Shown here: piece after piece, positions 1-8,189 of the stretch | Position numbering within the stretch: position 1 is the stretch's first letter | How the letters are laid out: each line of letters starts with the position of its first letter | Origin: Gammaproteobacteria bacterium | GTDB taxonomy: Bacteria; Pseudomonadota; Gammaproteobacteria; Arenicellales; JAJDZL01 | Reading direction: 5' to 3' | Assembly: GCA_022823625.1 (NCBI GenBank) | Contig: JAJEHQ010000001.1 | Span: 1-64,000 of the forward strand | Length of the DNA: 64,000 nucleotides | The notes under the pieces: model-generated | The model's input: only the letters and a program-made list of their open reading frames with translations | Databases searched by the model: none | What the model was told of the DNA's origin: nothing | Made by a program: the position numbers and the translations under genes

Positions 1-557
1 CATAAAAAACACCAGGAATTGCGCGCTTTTGGGAGGCGCATATCCTTGTTGCTACGCAACTGTTTTTTTACGGATTTTTTAACAGGTTTATTTCCGCTCC
101 GTGGTTAATTTCAGACTCATTTTGCAATTGGAAAACACTCTACAAATTGAGTGTCCATTCTACTCTTAAATCAAGCTAATTCACTCTGTCGTTGCTTGTG
201 TTTGTACGAGTAATTATTGCGCCCTGAGTCGCCTTGCGTGAATGTTTAGTCCATTTGATAAACCAGGTTGTCAGCCTTTTTGAACTTCAGGTACCAGAAC
301 ATTTCTGAACTTTTTGTCATGCAAGAAGAACATCAACCAAGGCATTGAAAATTAAACATATTTCGTCAAAATTTCAGATTTGCATATTGTCGGTATACAA
401 TTTGAAGCAGCCCGACGAATAAATTCAATTTAAGCAAAGGGCGAATCAACCAAAAAACATGACTGCACTTAAGTTGTGTTTTGTCTATGCGTAGAGCATA
501 GTATGACCCACGATCGAAACTTAGCTTCTAGCTTAGTTTTCATCGAGGAGGGCTACT
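1..557. other. Intergenic region, no gene recognised
   Basis: No coherent reading frame was found on either strand. The stretch is AT-rich. It holds a small hairpin with a T-run near the left edge (listed separately), an inverted repeat ACACTC-N8-GAGTGT at about 135-154, and an interrupted palindrome ATTGT-N6-ACAAT at about 386-401 that could be an operator for the downstream kinase gene. The regulatory readings are guesses from symmetry alone. Confidence 0.5.
48..70 (+). terminator. Weak candidate rho-independent terminator
   Basis: A 5-bp stem, GTTGC-TAC-GCAAC, is followed closely by a run of seven T. It would end a + strand gene lying left of the window. The stem is short, so this is tentative. 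Confidence 0.35.
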
Positions 558-1478
558 GTGAAACAATACATTATTGATGCCATTCATCGAATTCCAATGT
601 TGCAAGAAGTTTCACCAGATGAAATCGACATTGAAAGAATGGGTGGATTGAACAACGAAACGTATCATCTGACAGTTCACGATCAGGATTACAGTTTGCG
701 AATCCCGGGGGATGCTGAAGCGAACATGATCGATCGCACCGTGGAGAAACACAACAATGAGGTCGCTGTATCCATCGGTATATCTCCAGAACTGCTATTC
801 TTTTCGGATTGTGGACTGAGTTTGACTCGATATATTTCGGACGGTGAGACACTCAATCGTGAAATTGTCAATTCTGATAAAGGTGTTCCAAGCCGCATTG
901 GTGCTACCATTCGGCAACTACATGATTGTGGCAAAAAGTTTAAATTTAAATTTCGCACGTTTAAACTTCTGGATGGCTTTCTAAGTCAACTCGACCGAAA
1001 AGGAATGGAGAAACTGCCAGACGGGTACTTCGAATGCATTGATCATGGAATTTCAATTCAAAAGATTTTGGATGAAAACCCAGTAGATTTTGTACCATGT
1101 CATTGCGATACTATTCCAGAAAATTTTATATTTGGACATGACCGTATTTGGATGATTGACTGGGAGTATTCCAGGATGAATGATCCATACTTCGATTTGG
1201 CCACCTTTGCACTGAGTTCATACCTATCTCATGAGCAGGAGATTGAAGTTCTGACTGGTTATTTTGGACGAAGCCCGTCTATGGCTGATTACGCCCGAAT
1301 GGCGATTTACAAGGCGTTCGTTGATATTCTCTGGACCCCATGGGGAATTATTAATGACACATTGGGCAACGATAGAGTCGATTACAGTTATTACACAGTG
1401 GATCGATTTCGGCGTTGTTTAGACTTAATGTCGCGTGAGGAATTTTCCTGTTACGTGAAAACAGTTCAAATGCACTAG
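558..1478 (+). CDS. Choline kinase-like (APH family) phosphotransferase
   Basis: A 306-residue soluble protein of the aminoglycoside phosphotransferase/choline kinase fold. The catalytic loop HCDTIPEN (H-x-D-x4-N, about residues 182-189) and the metal-binding DWEY segment (about 201-204) are both present, so the ATP-dependent kinase core appears intact. The family phosphorylates small alcohols such as choline, ethanolamine, thiamine or homoserine. The DWEYS and 'DPYFDLATFAL' context is most like choline/ethanolamine kinases, so choline is the best guess. The start is GTG at 558, supported by GAGGAGG at 545-551. It stands alone, with about 385 bases before the next gene. Given the betaine-type enzymes elsewhere in the window, a role in choline handling is plausible but unproven. 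Confidence 0.75.
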   Translation: MKQYIIDAIHRIPMLQEVSPDEIDIERMGGLNNETYHLTVHDQDYSLRIPGDAEANMIDRTVEKHNNEVAVSIGISPELLFFSDCGLSLTRYISDGETLNREIVNSDKGVPSRIGATIRQLHDCGKKFKFKFRTFKLLDGFLSQLDRKGMEKLPDGYFECIDHGISIQKILDENPVDFVPCHCDTIPENFIFGHDRIWMIDWEYSRMNDPYFDLATFALSSYLSHEQEIEVLTGYFGRSPSMADYARMAIYKAFVDILWTPWGIINDTLGNDRVDYSYYTVDRFRRCLDLMSREEFSCYVKTVQMH

Positions 1479-1863
1479 TAAAAACTGAGAGTTTGAAATC
1501 CTAAACTCCAAGATAGTTTCGCACTGTTTAAGGACTCAATTTCGATCGACGATCAATAAAAAACTGTTGGCACGCGCAAACAGCGGTTCTCAGGTGATTT
1601 AAGAAACTAAATTCTGTTTGACGTTTGGTCTCTCTGAGGGGGGCAACCACCACATGAGAAGCAATTCATGCGAGTATTTCCGCTGAAGTTGTAGTTGCAA
1701 GTGATGATCCTATATGGTCTGTAGATATAGTTAAGCAAGAGGACCCTCATGATCTGCGTAAAACGTAGTACTGGAATTTGAAAGTGGACATCTAAATCAA
1801 TTGTGTAAATTTCAATCCACGATAATTGGCGGTGGTTGATTCAAGGCATAGTGGGAGAATTCA
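1479..1863. other. Intergenic region, nothing convincing
   Basis: No gene, RNA or strong terminator is seen. A 36-codon stop-free run around 1670-1775 (+) has a protein-like composition, but it is too short to separate from chance. The ribosome binding site of the next gene (GGGAGAA) is at the right end. Confidence 0.4.
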
Positions 1864-2967
1864 GTGTTTGAAATTTACAAAATTGATACGCCAGATCAGA
1901 TCTATTCACCTGGCTTGGTAATATTTGAAGAAGTATTGCGAGAAAACCTCGCACAGATGAAGGAGATTGCTGGCGACCCACAGAGGCTTCGGCCCCACTG
2001 CAAAACCCATAAGATGATCGACATCATTCGGCTGGAGGTTGACATGGGCATTCTGAAACACAAATGTGCTACTTTTGCCGAAGCTGAAATGCTTGCACTC
2101 GCCGGTGCACAGGAAGTAACCCTTGCCTACAATCCCGTTGGACCGAATATTGATCGTGCGGTGCAGTTTCGACTTCGACATCCGGATATCCAGTTTTCTG
2201 TAACCGCCGACCATCCTGATCCACTGAAAGCTCTTGATGCAGCAATGGGAAATGCGAAGACAGATATTGACGTGCTACTCGACATCAACCCTGGTCTGGA
2301 CAGAACGGGGCTGAAACCTGGCGACCAGGCTGCGGAAATTTATGCTCTGATCAACAGTCTGCCAAATCTGCGACCTGTAGGATTTCATGTCTATGATGGG
2401 CACAACCATCAAACGCCGTTAAATGAGCGAAAGGCGGCAGTTGATGATATTTGGTCGACGGTGCGGGCATTTCGAGATGAATTGAAAAGAGATTCGTTTT
2501 GCGTACCCAAAATTATTGCTGGTGGGACTGGAACATTTCCGCTTTATGCACAACTGGATGACCCATCTATTGAATTGAGCCCTGGCACTTGTGTTTTCCA
2601 TGATGCGGGATATTCAAGAATTTTTCCCGATTTGCCGTTTACACCGGCTGCTTTGATTCTTACCCGGGTGATAAGCCGTCCTTCTGCCAATTGTGTAACT
2701 TTTGATCTTGGGCACAAAGCCTGTGCAGCAGACCCGCCTGCTGGTCAACGATTGGAATTTCCATCGATTCCAGATGCCCGCGAGGTGTTGCAGAATGAGG
2801 AGCACCTTGTGATTGAAACAGCAAAAGCCGCCAACTATCGACCTGGGGATTCCGAATTAGCGATCCCAACTCATATTTGTCCGACTTCAGCGCTTCATAC
2901 GCACGCGTGGGTCATTCAGAGGGGTAGAGTTTCTACCAAATGGGAGGTGACTGCACGGCATCGTTAA
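1864..2967 (+). CDS. D-threonine aldolase / D-serine dehydratase-like PLP enzyme
   Basis: A 367-residue member of the alanine-racemase-fold DSD1/D-threonine aldolase family. The PLP lysine is expected in HCKTHK (Lys47), the standard N-terminal signature RPHCKTHK of the family. The C-terminal HIC motif (His337, Cys339) matches the zinc-binding His/Cys pair of D-serine dehydratase-like enzymes. The protein would cleave or dehydrate D-3-hydroxyamino acids with PLP and a divalent metal; the exact substrate is not decidable here. The start is GTG at 1864, after GGGAGAA. The last 39 codons and the following 66 bases are duplicated about 2.3 kb downstream. The LysR gene downstream is convergent, so it need not control this gene. 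Confidence 0.85.
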   Translation: MFEIYKIDTPDQIYSPGLVIFEEVLRENLAQMKEIAGDPQRLRPHCKTHKMIDIIRLEVDMGILKHKCATFAEAEMLALAGAQEVTLAYNPVGPNIDRAVQFRLRHPDIQFSVTADHPDPLKALDAAMGNAKTDIDVLLDINPGLDRTGLKPGDQAAEIYALINSLPNLRPVGFHVYDGHNHQTPLNERKAAVDDIWSTVRAFRDELKRDSFCVPKIIAGGTGTFPLYAQLDDPSIELSPGTCVFHDAGYSRIFPDLPFTPAALILTRVISRPSANCVTFDLGHKACAADPPAGQRLEFPSIPDAREVLQNEEHLVIETAKAANYRPGDSELAIPTHICPTSALHTHAWVIQRGRVSTKWEVTARHR

Positions 2968-3033
2968 TTGACTGCAGACAATCAATTTGGTTAAGTATCA
3001 AAAATTTCATAGTCGCACCTTGAATTACTCACC
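2851..3033 (+). repeat. Direct repeat, copy A (3' end of aldolase gene)
   Basis: This segment matches 5192-5374 without gaps at a constant offset of 2341 bases. By hand alignment there are about 15 mismatches in 183 positions. It covers the last 39 codons of the aldolase gene, its stop, the hairpin after it, and the first bases of what at copy B is the 3' end of a convergent binding-protein gene. Confidence 0.95.
2966..2987. terminator. Hairpin immediately after aldolase stop
   Basis: AATTGACTG-CAGA-CAATCAATT forms a 9-bp stem with one mismatch and a 4-base loop, overlapping the stop codon. There is no long T-run. At copy B (5307-5328) the same hairpin is perfect. It may act as a two-way terminator or RNA 3'-end stabiliser between convergent genes. 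Confidence 0.45.
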
Positions 3034-3212
3034 AGTAAAGTTAACACTGGTTAAGAAGTAGATTGATTTGTAATCCAATGCTACTTTAGAAGTTGTGTCT
3101 GACAGAGTAAATGAGGCACATGGCCTGTCAGAAATTTCTGATCACTCTAGGTATTTCCGCAATTCCATACGGTTAACGATAAAAAATTTATCTCTTCAAT
3201 CTTTCTGGCTAA

Positions 3213-4160
3213 CTACAATTTTTCGGGGTTCAAGTAATTCAAGGGCTCATTTCTTAAGTTGGCGAATATTTCGAGACACCGACGGGCGATTGGCCGTTGC
3301 TGTCCGCGTTTGGTGAGCATTAAGAAACAACTTCGATCGCGCTCGACATAACTGTCATTAAGGGTGACCAGCGTCCCTTGATTGAGGTATTCCTCAATAT
3401 AGTATCGCCAGCCAAGCGCCAGGCCTTTTCCCTCAATGGCGGCTTGGATCAGGAAGACATAGTCTTCGAATGCGATGTATTGGGGTAGAGGAAACGGATA
3501 CCCGACAGACTCAAACCAATCATGCCAGTTTGCCCAGTCATGGTTTCGCGAGAGTCTGAGAAACGGTAGAGACCCCCATTCTGTGACAGGTTGAGCCAAA
3601 ACGTTCTCATGGGTTGTTGCGAAACTAGGTGAGCAAACCGGTGTAATGGCCTCACTGAAAAGGATAACCCGATCTTCCTGCTTGATGGTCGGCTCGTCAT
3701 ATGTGACTATCAGATCAGCTTCTTTTTCACTTATGTAGTCAAAAAAGTCGTAATCGATTATCAAGGTGCGCAAGGTTGTATTATCACCAATCGATTGACG
3801 CAAGGAATTGAAGCGTGGCATTATGAAATGATGCGAGAGTGAATGACTACAGGCAATAACTACCCGTTGTTTCTCTTTGATGCTCGATGCTGCAAGCGCA
3901 GCTGCTGCAATACGCTGCAGACCGATGGACACGCCACGATGGTATATTTCACCCGCTGGGGTTAGTTTTACACCGCGGTGGCTGCGTTCGAACAGCTGAA
4001 ATCCGATTTCATATTCAAGTTCCGAAATGTAACGGCTCACGTTAGACTGGTGAGACCCCAACTCTTCAGCGGCGCGAATGAAACTCAAACGACGCCCGGC
4101 GGCTTCGAACACACGCAGGGCTCGCATACGCGGAAGAGGTCCCTTGGGATCTTTCAGCAT
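3213..4160 (-). CDS. LysR family regulator (GcvA-like)
   Basis: A 315-residue LysR-type transcription factor. The winged helix-turn-helix occupies roughly residues 10-75 ('LRVFEAAGRRLSF', 'SNVSRYISELE', 'RGVKLTPAG'), followed by a co-inducer-binding domain. The N-terminal 'RMRALRVFEAAGR' style is that of the GcvA/AmpR-like branch, which often controls amino acid or amine genes. LysR genes usually face a divergent target. Here the divergent side (4161-5190) holds only decayed sequence, so the original target may be lost, or the gene may have arrived with the 2.2-kb block bounded by the 183-bp direct repeats. The start is ATG at 4160. Confidence 0.9.
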   Translation of the reverse strand: MLKDPKGPLPRMRALRVFEAAGRRLSFIRAAEELGSHQSNVSRYISELEYEIGFQLFERSHRGVKLTPAGEIYHRGVSIGLQRIAAAALAASSIKEKQRVVIACSHSLSHHFIMPRFNSLRQSIGDNTTLRTLIIDYDFFDYISEKEADLIVTYDEPTIKQEDRVILFSEAITPVCSPSFATTHENVLAQPVTEWGSLPFLRLSRNHDWANWHDWFESVGYPFPLPQYIAFEDYVFLIQAAIEGKGLALGWRYYIEEYLNQGTLVTLNDSYVERDRSCFLMLTKRGQQRPIARRCLEIFANLRNEPLNYLNPEKL

Positions 4161-4486
4161 AGCAAAAATGCTATCGATAAACTACTAACTTGGTATTTCA
4201 CAAATTCACCTTAGGCTGTTATATTTTTCGCTGCGAATCGCGAAAGCCGAATTATGTGGTTGCTCTGGAAGTCAGTAAACCACGTAGTTTATCTATAGCA
4301 GAAACAATAATGATACTAGGCATATAGCGATTCGCATTCTTTTTTCATTATCTGGAATAGCAGTGAAGGACAAATTTTGAATATTTTTGTCAACTGTATA
4401 TGAGGTTCGTTATATTGTCAACCCCATATGAGGTTTGTATTATTGGTACTGGTGGACGACATATTCATAATTTTTCTTTGTGCTAT
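4161..4486. other. Intergenic region upstream of LysR gene
   Basis: AT-rich stretch of about 325 bases between the LysR gene and the adhesin relic. It contains the LysR promoter by position and a tandem 28-base direct repeat (listed separately). No gene is seen. Confidence 0.5.
4387..4442 (+). repeat. Tandem direct repeat, 28-base period
   Basis: Two adjacent copies start TTGTCAAC at 4387 and 4415, and both continue with ATATGAGGTT followed by GT and an AT-rich tail. About three quarters of the positions agree. The size and position suggest a paired operator or an upstream repeat of the dead gene that follows. Confidence 0.7.
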
Positions 4487-5177
4487 GGAGCGATAGGCGC
4501 CATGACGGTGCTGACGAGTTTGACGGTTGACGCGGACAAATAGATGTCAGTACGGTGACGACCACCGGGAATATTGACATTGAGGGCACGGAAATTGATC
4601 TGAACGGTGCGACTTACCTCAGCGACAACGGCGGCAACTATTTTCGCGGCCTGTGGGTCTAGATACCGACGTGCCGTGAATAGCAATGCAAACAGCAACG
4701 GAGCGGACAGGAATATCACGTTCAGACCGACACTGAACGTGAACACAATCTAACGTTGAACGCCGGCACAGGAACAATGGAGACGTCGGGTCTTCCGCTA
4801 AACCAGTGTTAACTAGGACTACTAAAGCTCACGGTGTTACGGTTAATGCTACGATGAATGTCGGTTCTTTCACACAACTAGCTGGAACTGGAACAAAAAA
4901 TTTCGGATTCAACTCCATTCATGCTGACAACACTGTCGAAATCGTGGTAGGAAACCTATTTGGAAGGATGGAAGCGCAACATGCCAGGCTAACAGCTGAA
5001 AATTTAATCGAAGTAGATGTAAAAGTTGATTCGTTGAAGATAGAGGCAGAAAATGCGAATATTGTGGGTGAGGCCAATGGAATAGGTGGACAGGGTGCTG
5101 CCGACCAAACCACAATCAAAAACAGAGAGTCGGGTTCATATTCGTTCAATGAACGCACTATTTTGGGTAGTGACTAG
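4487..5177 (+). pseudogene. Decayed beta-strand-repeat adhesin (filamentous haemagglutinin-like) remnant
   Basis: Three pieces of one repetitive protein can be read in different + strand frames. Near 4540-4660 the frame gives IDVSTVTTTGNIDIEGTE, then DLNGATYLSDNGGN, then a stop. Near 4680-4790 it gives NSNANSNGADRNITF and, after a frame change, HNLTLNAGTGTMETSG. From 4806 a 123-codon ORF gives 'VTVNATMNVGSFTQLAGTG' and short I/V-alternating strands. Such Asn/Gly/Thr-rich short beta repeats are typical of large secreted adhesins of the haemagglutinin/two-partner type. Stops, frame breaks and the missing N-terminal secretion part show that it is a relic. Its base composition is GC-richer than the flanks at the left end, suggesting foreign origin. 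The precise family is inferred. Confidence 0.7.
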
Positions 5178-5192
5178 GAATGCGAGTCTACT

Positions 5193-5308
5193 CCGAATTA
5201 GCGATCCCAACTCATATTTGTCCGACTTCAGCGATTCATACGCACGCGTGGGTCATTCAGAAGGGTAGAGTTTCTACCAGATGTGAGGTGACTGCGCGGC
5301 ATCGTTAA
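5193..5308 (+). pseudogene. Truncated 3' fragment of D-threonine aldolase-like gene
   Basis: About 38 codons in frame encode SELAIPTHICPTSAIHTHAW and continue to a stop at 5306-5308, matching the C-terminus of the gene at 1864-2967. The zinc motif HIC is kept, but a conserved Trp codon near the end is now Cys. Nothing upstream of 5192 resembles the rest of the gene, and there is no start. It is a duplicated, non-functional gene end. Confidence 0.9.
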
Positions 5309-5328
5309 TTGATTGCAGACAATCAATT
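5307..5328. terminator. Perfect hairpin between convergent gene ends
   Basis: AATTGATTG-CAGA-CAATCAATT is a perfect 9-bp stem with a 4-base loop. It lies about 40 bases beyond the stop of the binding-protein gene (- strand). It lacks a clear T-run. It may end or protect the binding-protein transcript. Confidence 0.45.
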
Positions 5329-5365
5329 CGATTAAGAATCGCGAAATTCACAGTCGCGCCTTGAA

Positions 5366-6457
5366 TTACTCACCTGTCGAACTCAACCATTCATCGAACC
5401 ATTGATGGCGAATGGACTCTGTTACTGAATACCAATGACTGTCTGCTCGAATTCTTCGATTAATGCCCAACTCAGCATTTGAGTAGTTATCGGTAATCAA
5501 TGGCATGGTACCCGCGTAATGATGTATTCGATCCAATGCTGATTTTCGCGTTGGGCCGTAGGACAGAAGATTGGAAAGTGCTGCCATTCTGTCGGTTCTG
5601 GTTGCAAACGCAATAAATTGTGCTGCAAGATCAGGTCGTTGTGCCTGTCGGTGGATACCCCAGACACTTAACTGCACAAATTGTCCATCTGGTATGATTG
5701 AAATCGGAATGTCGTGGTTGACTCTAGCATCGTCAAACCGTCCGTTGAATCCGCTCGCCATGACGACCTCACCATTGCTTAGCAGATCCACTGGTTCATG
5801 TCCCTGTTCCCACCAGACAATGTTGCCTTTCAATTGGTTAAGGCGTTTGCTGACCAATTTGAATCCGCGCTCTGTACTTAACAGATCATAAATTTGTGAA
5901 ACTGGGACGTTATACGACAGCATGGCCCATTCGAGAATCGCTATCGGTCTGCGCGGAAGCGCACGTTTACCCGGAAAGCGTTCAATGTCAAAAAAATCCG
6001 CGACAGAGTTTGGTTTAACATTTGGAAATGCTCGTTCATCATAGGCGATCACATCAGCGTAACTCACATGTGCGACACCACACTTGAATATTGCACCATT
6101 AAAAAAATCTTTCGTCGCAGCCGTTCCATCGGGCGCAGAGATGAGCACTGACTTATCAAATTCTTTTAGCAGTCTTTCGTTACAAGCTGCCAGAGAATCT
6201 GATTCTGTCATGTCGAGGACATCCCATCCAGGGTCGCCTGGATGCTCCAGAAAATCCAGCGGCCCAATTCCACCGTTATATGGCCTGATCTTTATGCGAA
6301 CATCATGCTCCTCTTCAAACTGTTGAAAATACGAAATTGTCTGCGCCTGTTCGTAGGCTCCGCCCCATCCGGAAATGATCAATTCTCCATTATCAGCCCA
6401 GGTAGTGGAACTTCCCAGGATCAAGCTCAGCATCAAAAGTGGACTAAATCGGATCAT
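5366..6457 (-). CDS. Orphan polyamine-type extracellular solute-binding protein
   Basis: A 363-residue periplasmic binding protein of the PotD/PotF (spermidine/putrescine) class. An N-terminal signal peptide is visible (RFSPLLMLSLILGSSTTWA, cleavage after A-D-N region), followed by 'GELIISGWGGAYEQAQ', the start of the type II binding fold. The GWGGAY opening resembles binding proteins for polyamines, opines and similar cationic compounds. No permease or ATPase adjoins it. It lies directly behind the ClC channel gene and its ATG is inside the ClC 3' end (14-base overlap), suggesting translational coupling. The complete potFGHI-like set at 26-30 kb could serve as its membrane partner, but that is speculation. 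Confidence 0.8.
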   Translation of the reverse strand: MIRFSPLLMLSLILGSSTTWADNGELIISGWGGAYEQAQTISYFQQFEEEHDVRIKIRPYNGGIGPLDFLEHPGDPGWDVLDMTESDSLAACNERLLKEFDKSVLISAPDGTAATKDFFNGAIFKCGVAHVSYADVIAYDERAFPNVKPNSVADFFDIERFPGKRALPRRPIAILEWAMLSYNVPVSQIYDLLSTERGFKLVSKRLNQLKGNIVWWEQGHEPVDLLSNGEVVMASGFNGRFDDARVNHDIPISIIPDGQFVQLSVWGIHRQAQRPDLAAQFIAFATRTDRMAALSNLLSYGPTRKSALDRIHHYAGTMPLITDNYSNAELGINRRIRADSHWYSVTESIRHQWFDEWLSSTGE

Positions 6458-8189
6458 GTTCCTCTTGCCTGATGCGGTCGGCGATTTCGCGATATTTACT
6501 GATCACATCACTCTCGTAGACTATGCCAAGAAGTTTCTGAGTCTTGGCAGAAACAATCGGCGCAACTTCATAGTCTGACTGTCTGAAGGCTTCTAGAGCC
6601 TGACCCACATTCGTGTTTTGGCTAAAGCGCATGGTTTCGGGATTCATTACATCCTTGAGAGAAGTTGTTGGTGGGCGTCCTGTACAATCGCGGACGTGCA
6701 CCACACCAACTGGTCTTTCGTTGGGACCGACGACAACTCCAGCGGTGCGACCGATATGCGCGAGTTGATAGGCCACTTTTCCAATTTTGTCGTGAGTCCT
6801 AAATATGGGATATTCGGTGCGCATGATCTCGGTAACACTGCCATAGGAGATTAATGCATTGACTCTTCCGAGTGACAGATCAAATCCCCTGGAAGCCAGT
6901 TGTACATCAAATAGAGACCGTCCAAACATTCTTGAAGCAAGCAAATTGGAAAACACAACTGCGACCATTGCAGCAGTTGTCAAATCGTAGTTTCTTGTCA
7001 ACTCGAATACGATCAAAATCATTGCTAGTGGCGCGCCGATAACTGGTGTTGCAGCAGCCATCATGCCACAGATAGCATAAGGTACCACTCCCGAGTGTCC
7101 GAAAATTTGCAACTGGTCCAGAATTCCCCCGAAGAGTGCTCCGCAAAGTATCCCGATCAAAAGAATTGGTCCGAATACACCACCTGCAAAGCCAAACCCT
7201 AGGCAAAGAATTGTAACGAAGATCTTGGCAACAATCAAAATTGTGAGTTCACCGAGTTCGAAAGCACCGCCAATGGTGGCAAATCGCAGGCTTTCCTGGC
7301 CGACGCCTAGTACTTCAGGGAATTGTAGTGCGACCATACCGAGAATCAGGCCGGCAACCATTGGCCGAAATACTTCAGGAATACCGCTGCGCGAAGCGTA
7401 AGACTGGCACAGCAGAATGCCTTTGGCGTAGCCGACGGCCAATAATGCTCCTAATATGCCGATGACTGCAAACAAAATAAACTCATAACTGTACTGTACA
7501 CCCTCAAAAACCACCAGGAAAAGTGGAGGTCGATCAAAGATCACATTTGCAAATATGAAACCGATTGCAGCAGCTACAGTTGTCGGAGCGAAAGCTTTCA
7601 CCGAAAAGTGTCGCAGGATCACTTCGTGGGCAAACACCATTCCCGCAATCGGTGCATTAAACGCTACCGAAATTGCTGCTGCGACTCCGCTCGCAATACA
7701 GATCGCTTGCAAATTCGGAATTTTGAGTTTTAGTGCACTGACAAGAGAGCCGACTAGGGTGCCAAGATAGACTAAAGGCCCGTAGTGTCCGACTGAAGCT
7801 CCACAGCCTAGAGAAAGAACAGCTGCAAATGTTGATGCAATGCTACTTCCGAATGGTTGGGGTGTCCCCCTGGTCTGCACAAGCAGAATAGTATCTGAAG
7901 GACCAAGCGGCCTACGGGCGCTTACGAAATAGTAGATGATGAAACCGACGAGCAGACCACCAACTGCCGGAACTCCAACTGTCGCCAGAGAGAGAAGAAG
8001 AGGCCTATTAACGAGTTGAATTCTTTCATGAGGGTCAATTAAAAATTCTTTGTTCAGCCAATTAAATGCCTCATAAAAAGCGATCGCGAGCAGTGATACG
8101 ACTACCCCAATTCCTACGCCAACAATTGCCAGTAATAAAATGGTTGTTGGAACGCTGTACAGATCAGTCTTGATATTGATCCGCTTCAC
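6444..8189 (-). CDS. ClC-family chloride channel with C-terminal CBS pair
   Basis: A 581-residue membrane protein with the ClC fold (about 10-18 hydrophobic segments up to about residue 440) and two CBS domains at the C-terminus (starting near 'VTEIMRTEYPIF' and 'LKDVMNPETMRF'). The GxFxP-type filter motif GGVFGP is present. At the filter segment that normally reads GREGP/GKEGP, this protein has GHYGP (residues 134-138), so the external gating glutamate is replaced by Tyr136. The position of the internal proton glutamate (EE in E. coli ClC) reads E189-V190, so that residue also seems lost. ClC proteins without both glutamates are expected to act as passive anion channels rather than H+ antiporters. 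CBS domains may sense adenine nucleotides. The next gene overlaps by 14 bases. Confidence 0.9.
   Translation of the reverse strand: MKRINIKTDLYSVPTTILLLAIVGVGIGVVVSLLAIAFYEAFNWLNKEFLIDPHERIQLVNRPLLLSLATVGVPAVGGLLVGFIIYYFVSARRPLGPSDTILLVQTRGTPQPFGSSIASTFAAVLSLGCGASVGHYGPLVYLGTLVGSLVSALKLKIPNLQAICIASGVAAAISVAFNAPIAGMVFAHEVILRHFSVKAFAPTTVAAAIGFIFANVIFDRPPLFLVVFEGVQYSYEFILFAVIGILGALLAVGYAKGILLCQSYASRSGIPEVFRPMVAGLILGMVALQFPEVLGVGQESLRFATIGGAFELGELTILIVAKIFVTILCLGFGFAGGVFGPILLIGILCGALFGGILDQLQIFGHSGVVPYAICGMMAAATPVIGAPLAMILIVFELTRNYDLTTAAMVAVVFSNLLASRMFGRSLFDVQLASRGFDLSLGRVNALISYGSVTEIMRTEYPIFRTHDKIGKVAYQLAHIGRTAGVVVGPNERPVGVVHVRDCTGRPPTTSLKDVMNPETMRFSQNTNVGQALEAFRQSDYEVAPIVSAKTQKLLGIVYESDVISKYREIADRIRQEEHDPI

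Larger units (their letters stand above)
5192..5374 (+). repeat. Direct repeat, copy B
   Basis: Ungapped partner of 2851-3033, about 92% identical by hand count. Its right end runs into the last codons of the convergent binding-protein gene (stop at 5366-5368). Copy A also ends with the complement of the same last codons (T-G-E-stop), so the ancestral order was probably aldolase directly convergent with the binding-protein gene. Confidence 0.95.

Noticed and set aside
3095-3316. 73-codon + strand ORF between the aldolase and LysR genes
   Set aside because: It runs into the antisense strand of the LysR gene and has no motif; a shadow ORF.
4483-4746. 87-codon - strand ORF
   Set aside because: Antisense shadow of the adhesin relic, whose + strand frames carry the protein-like repeats.
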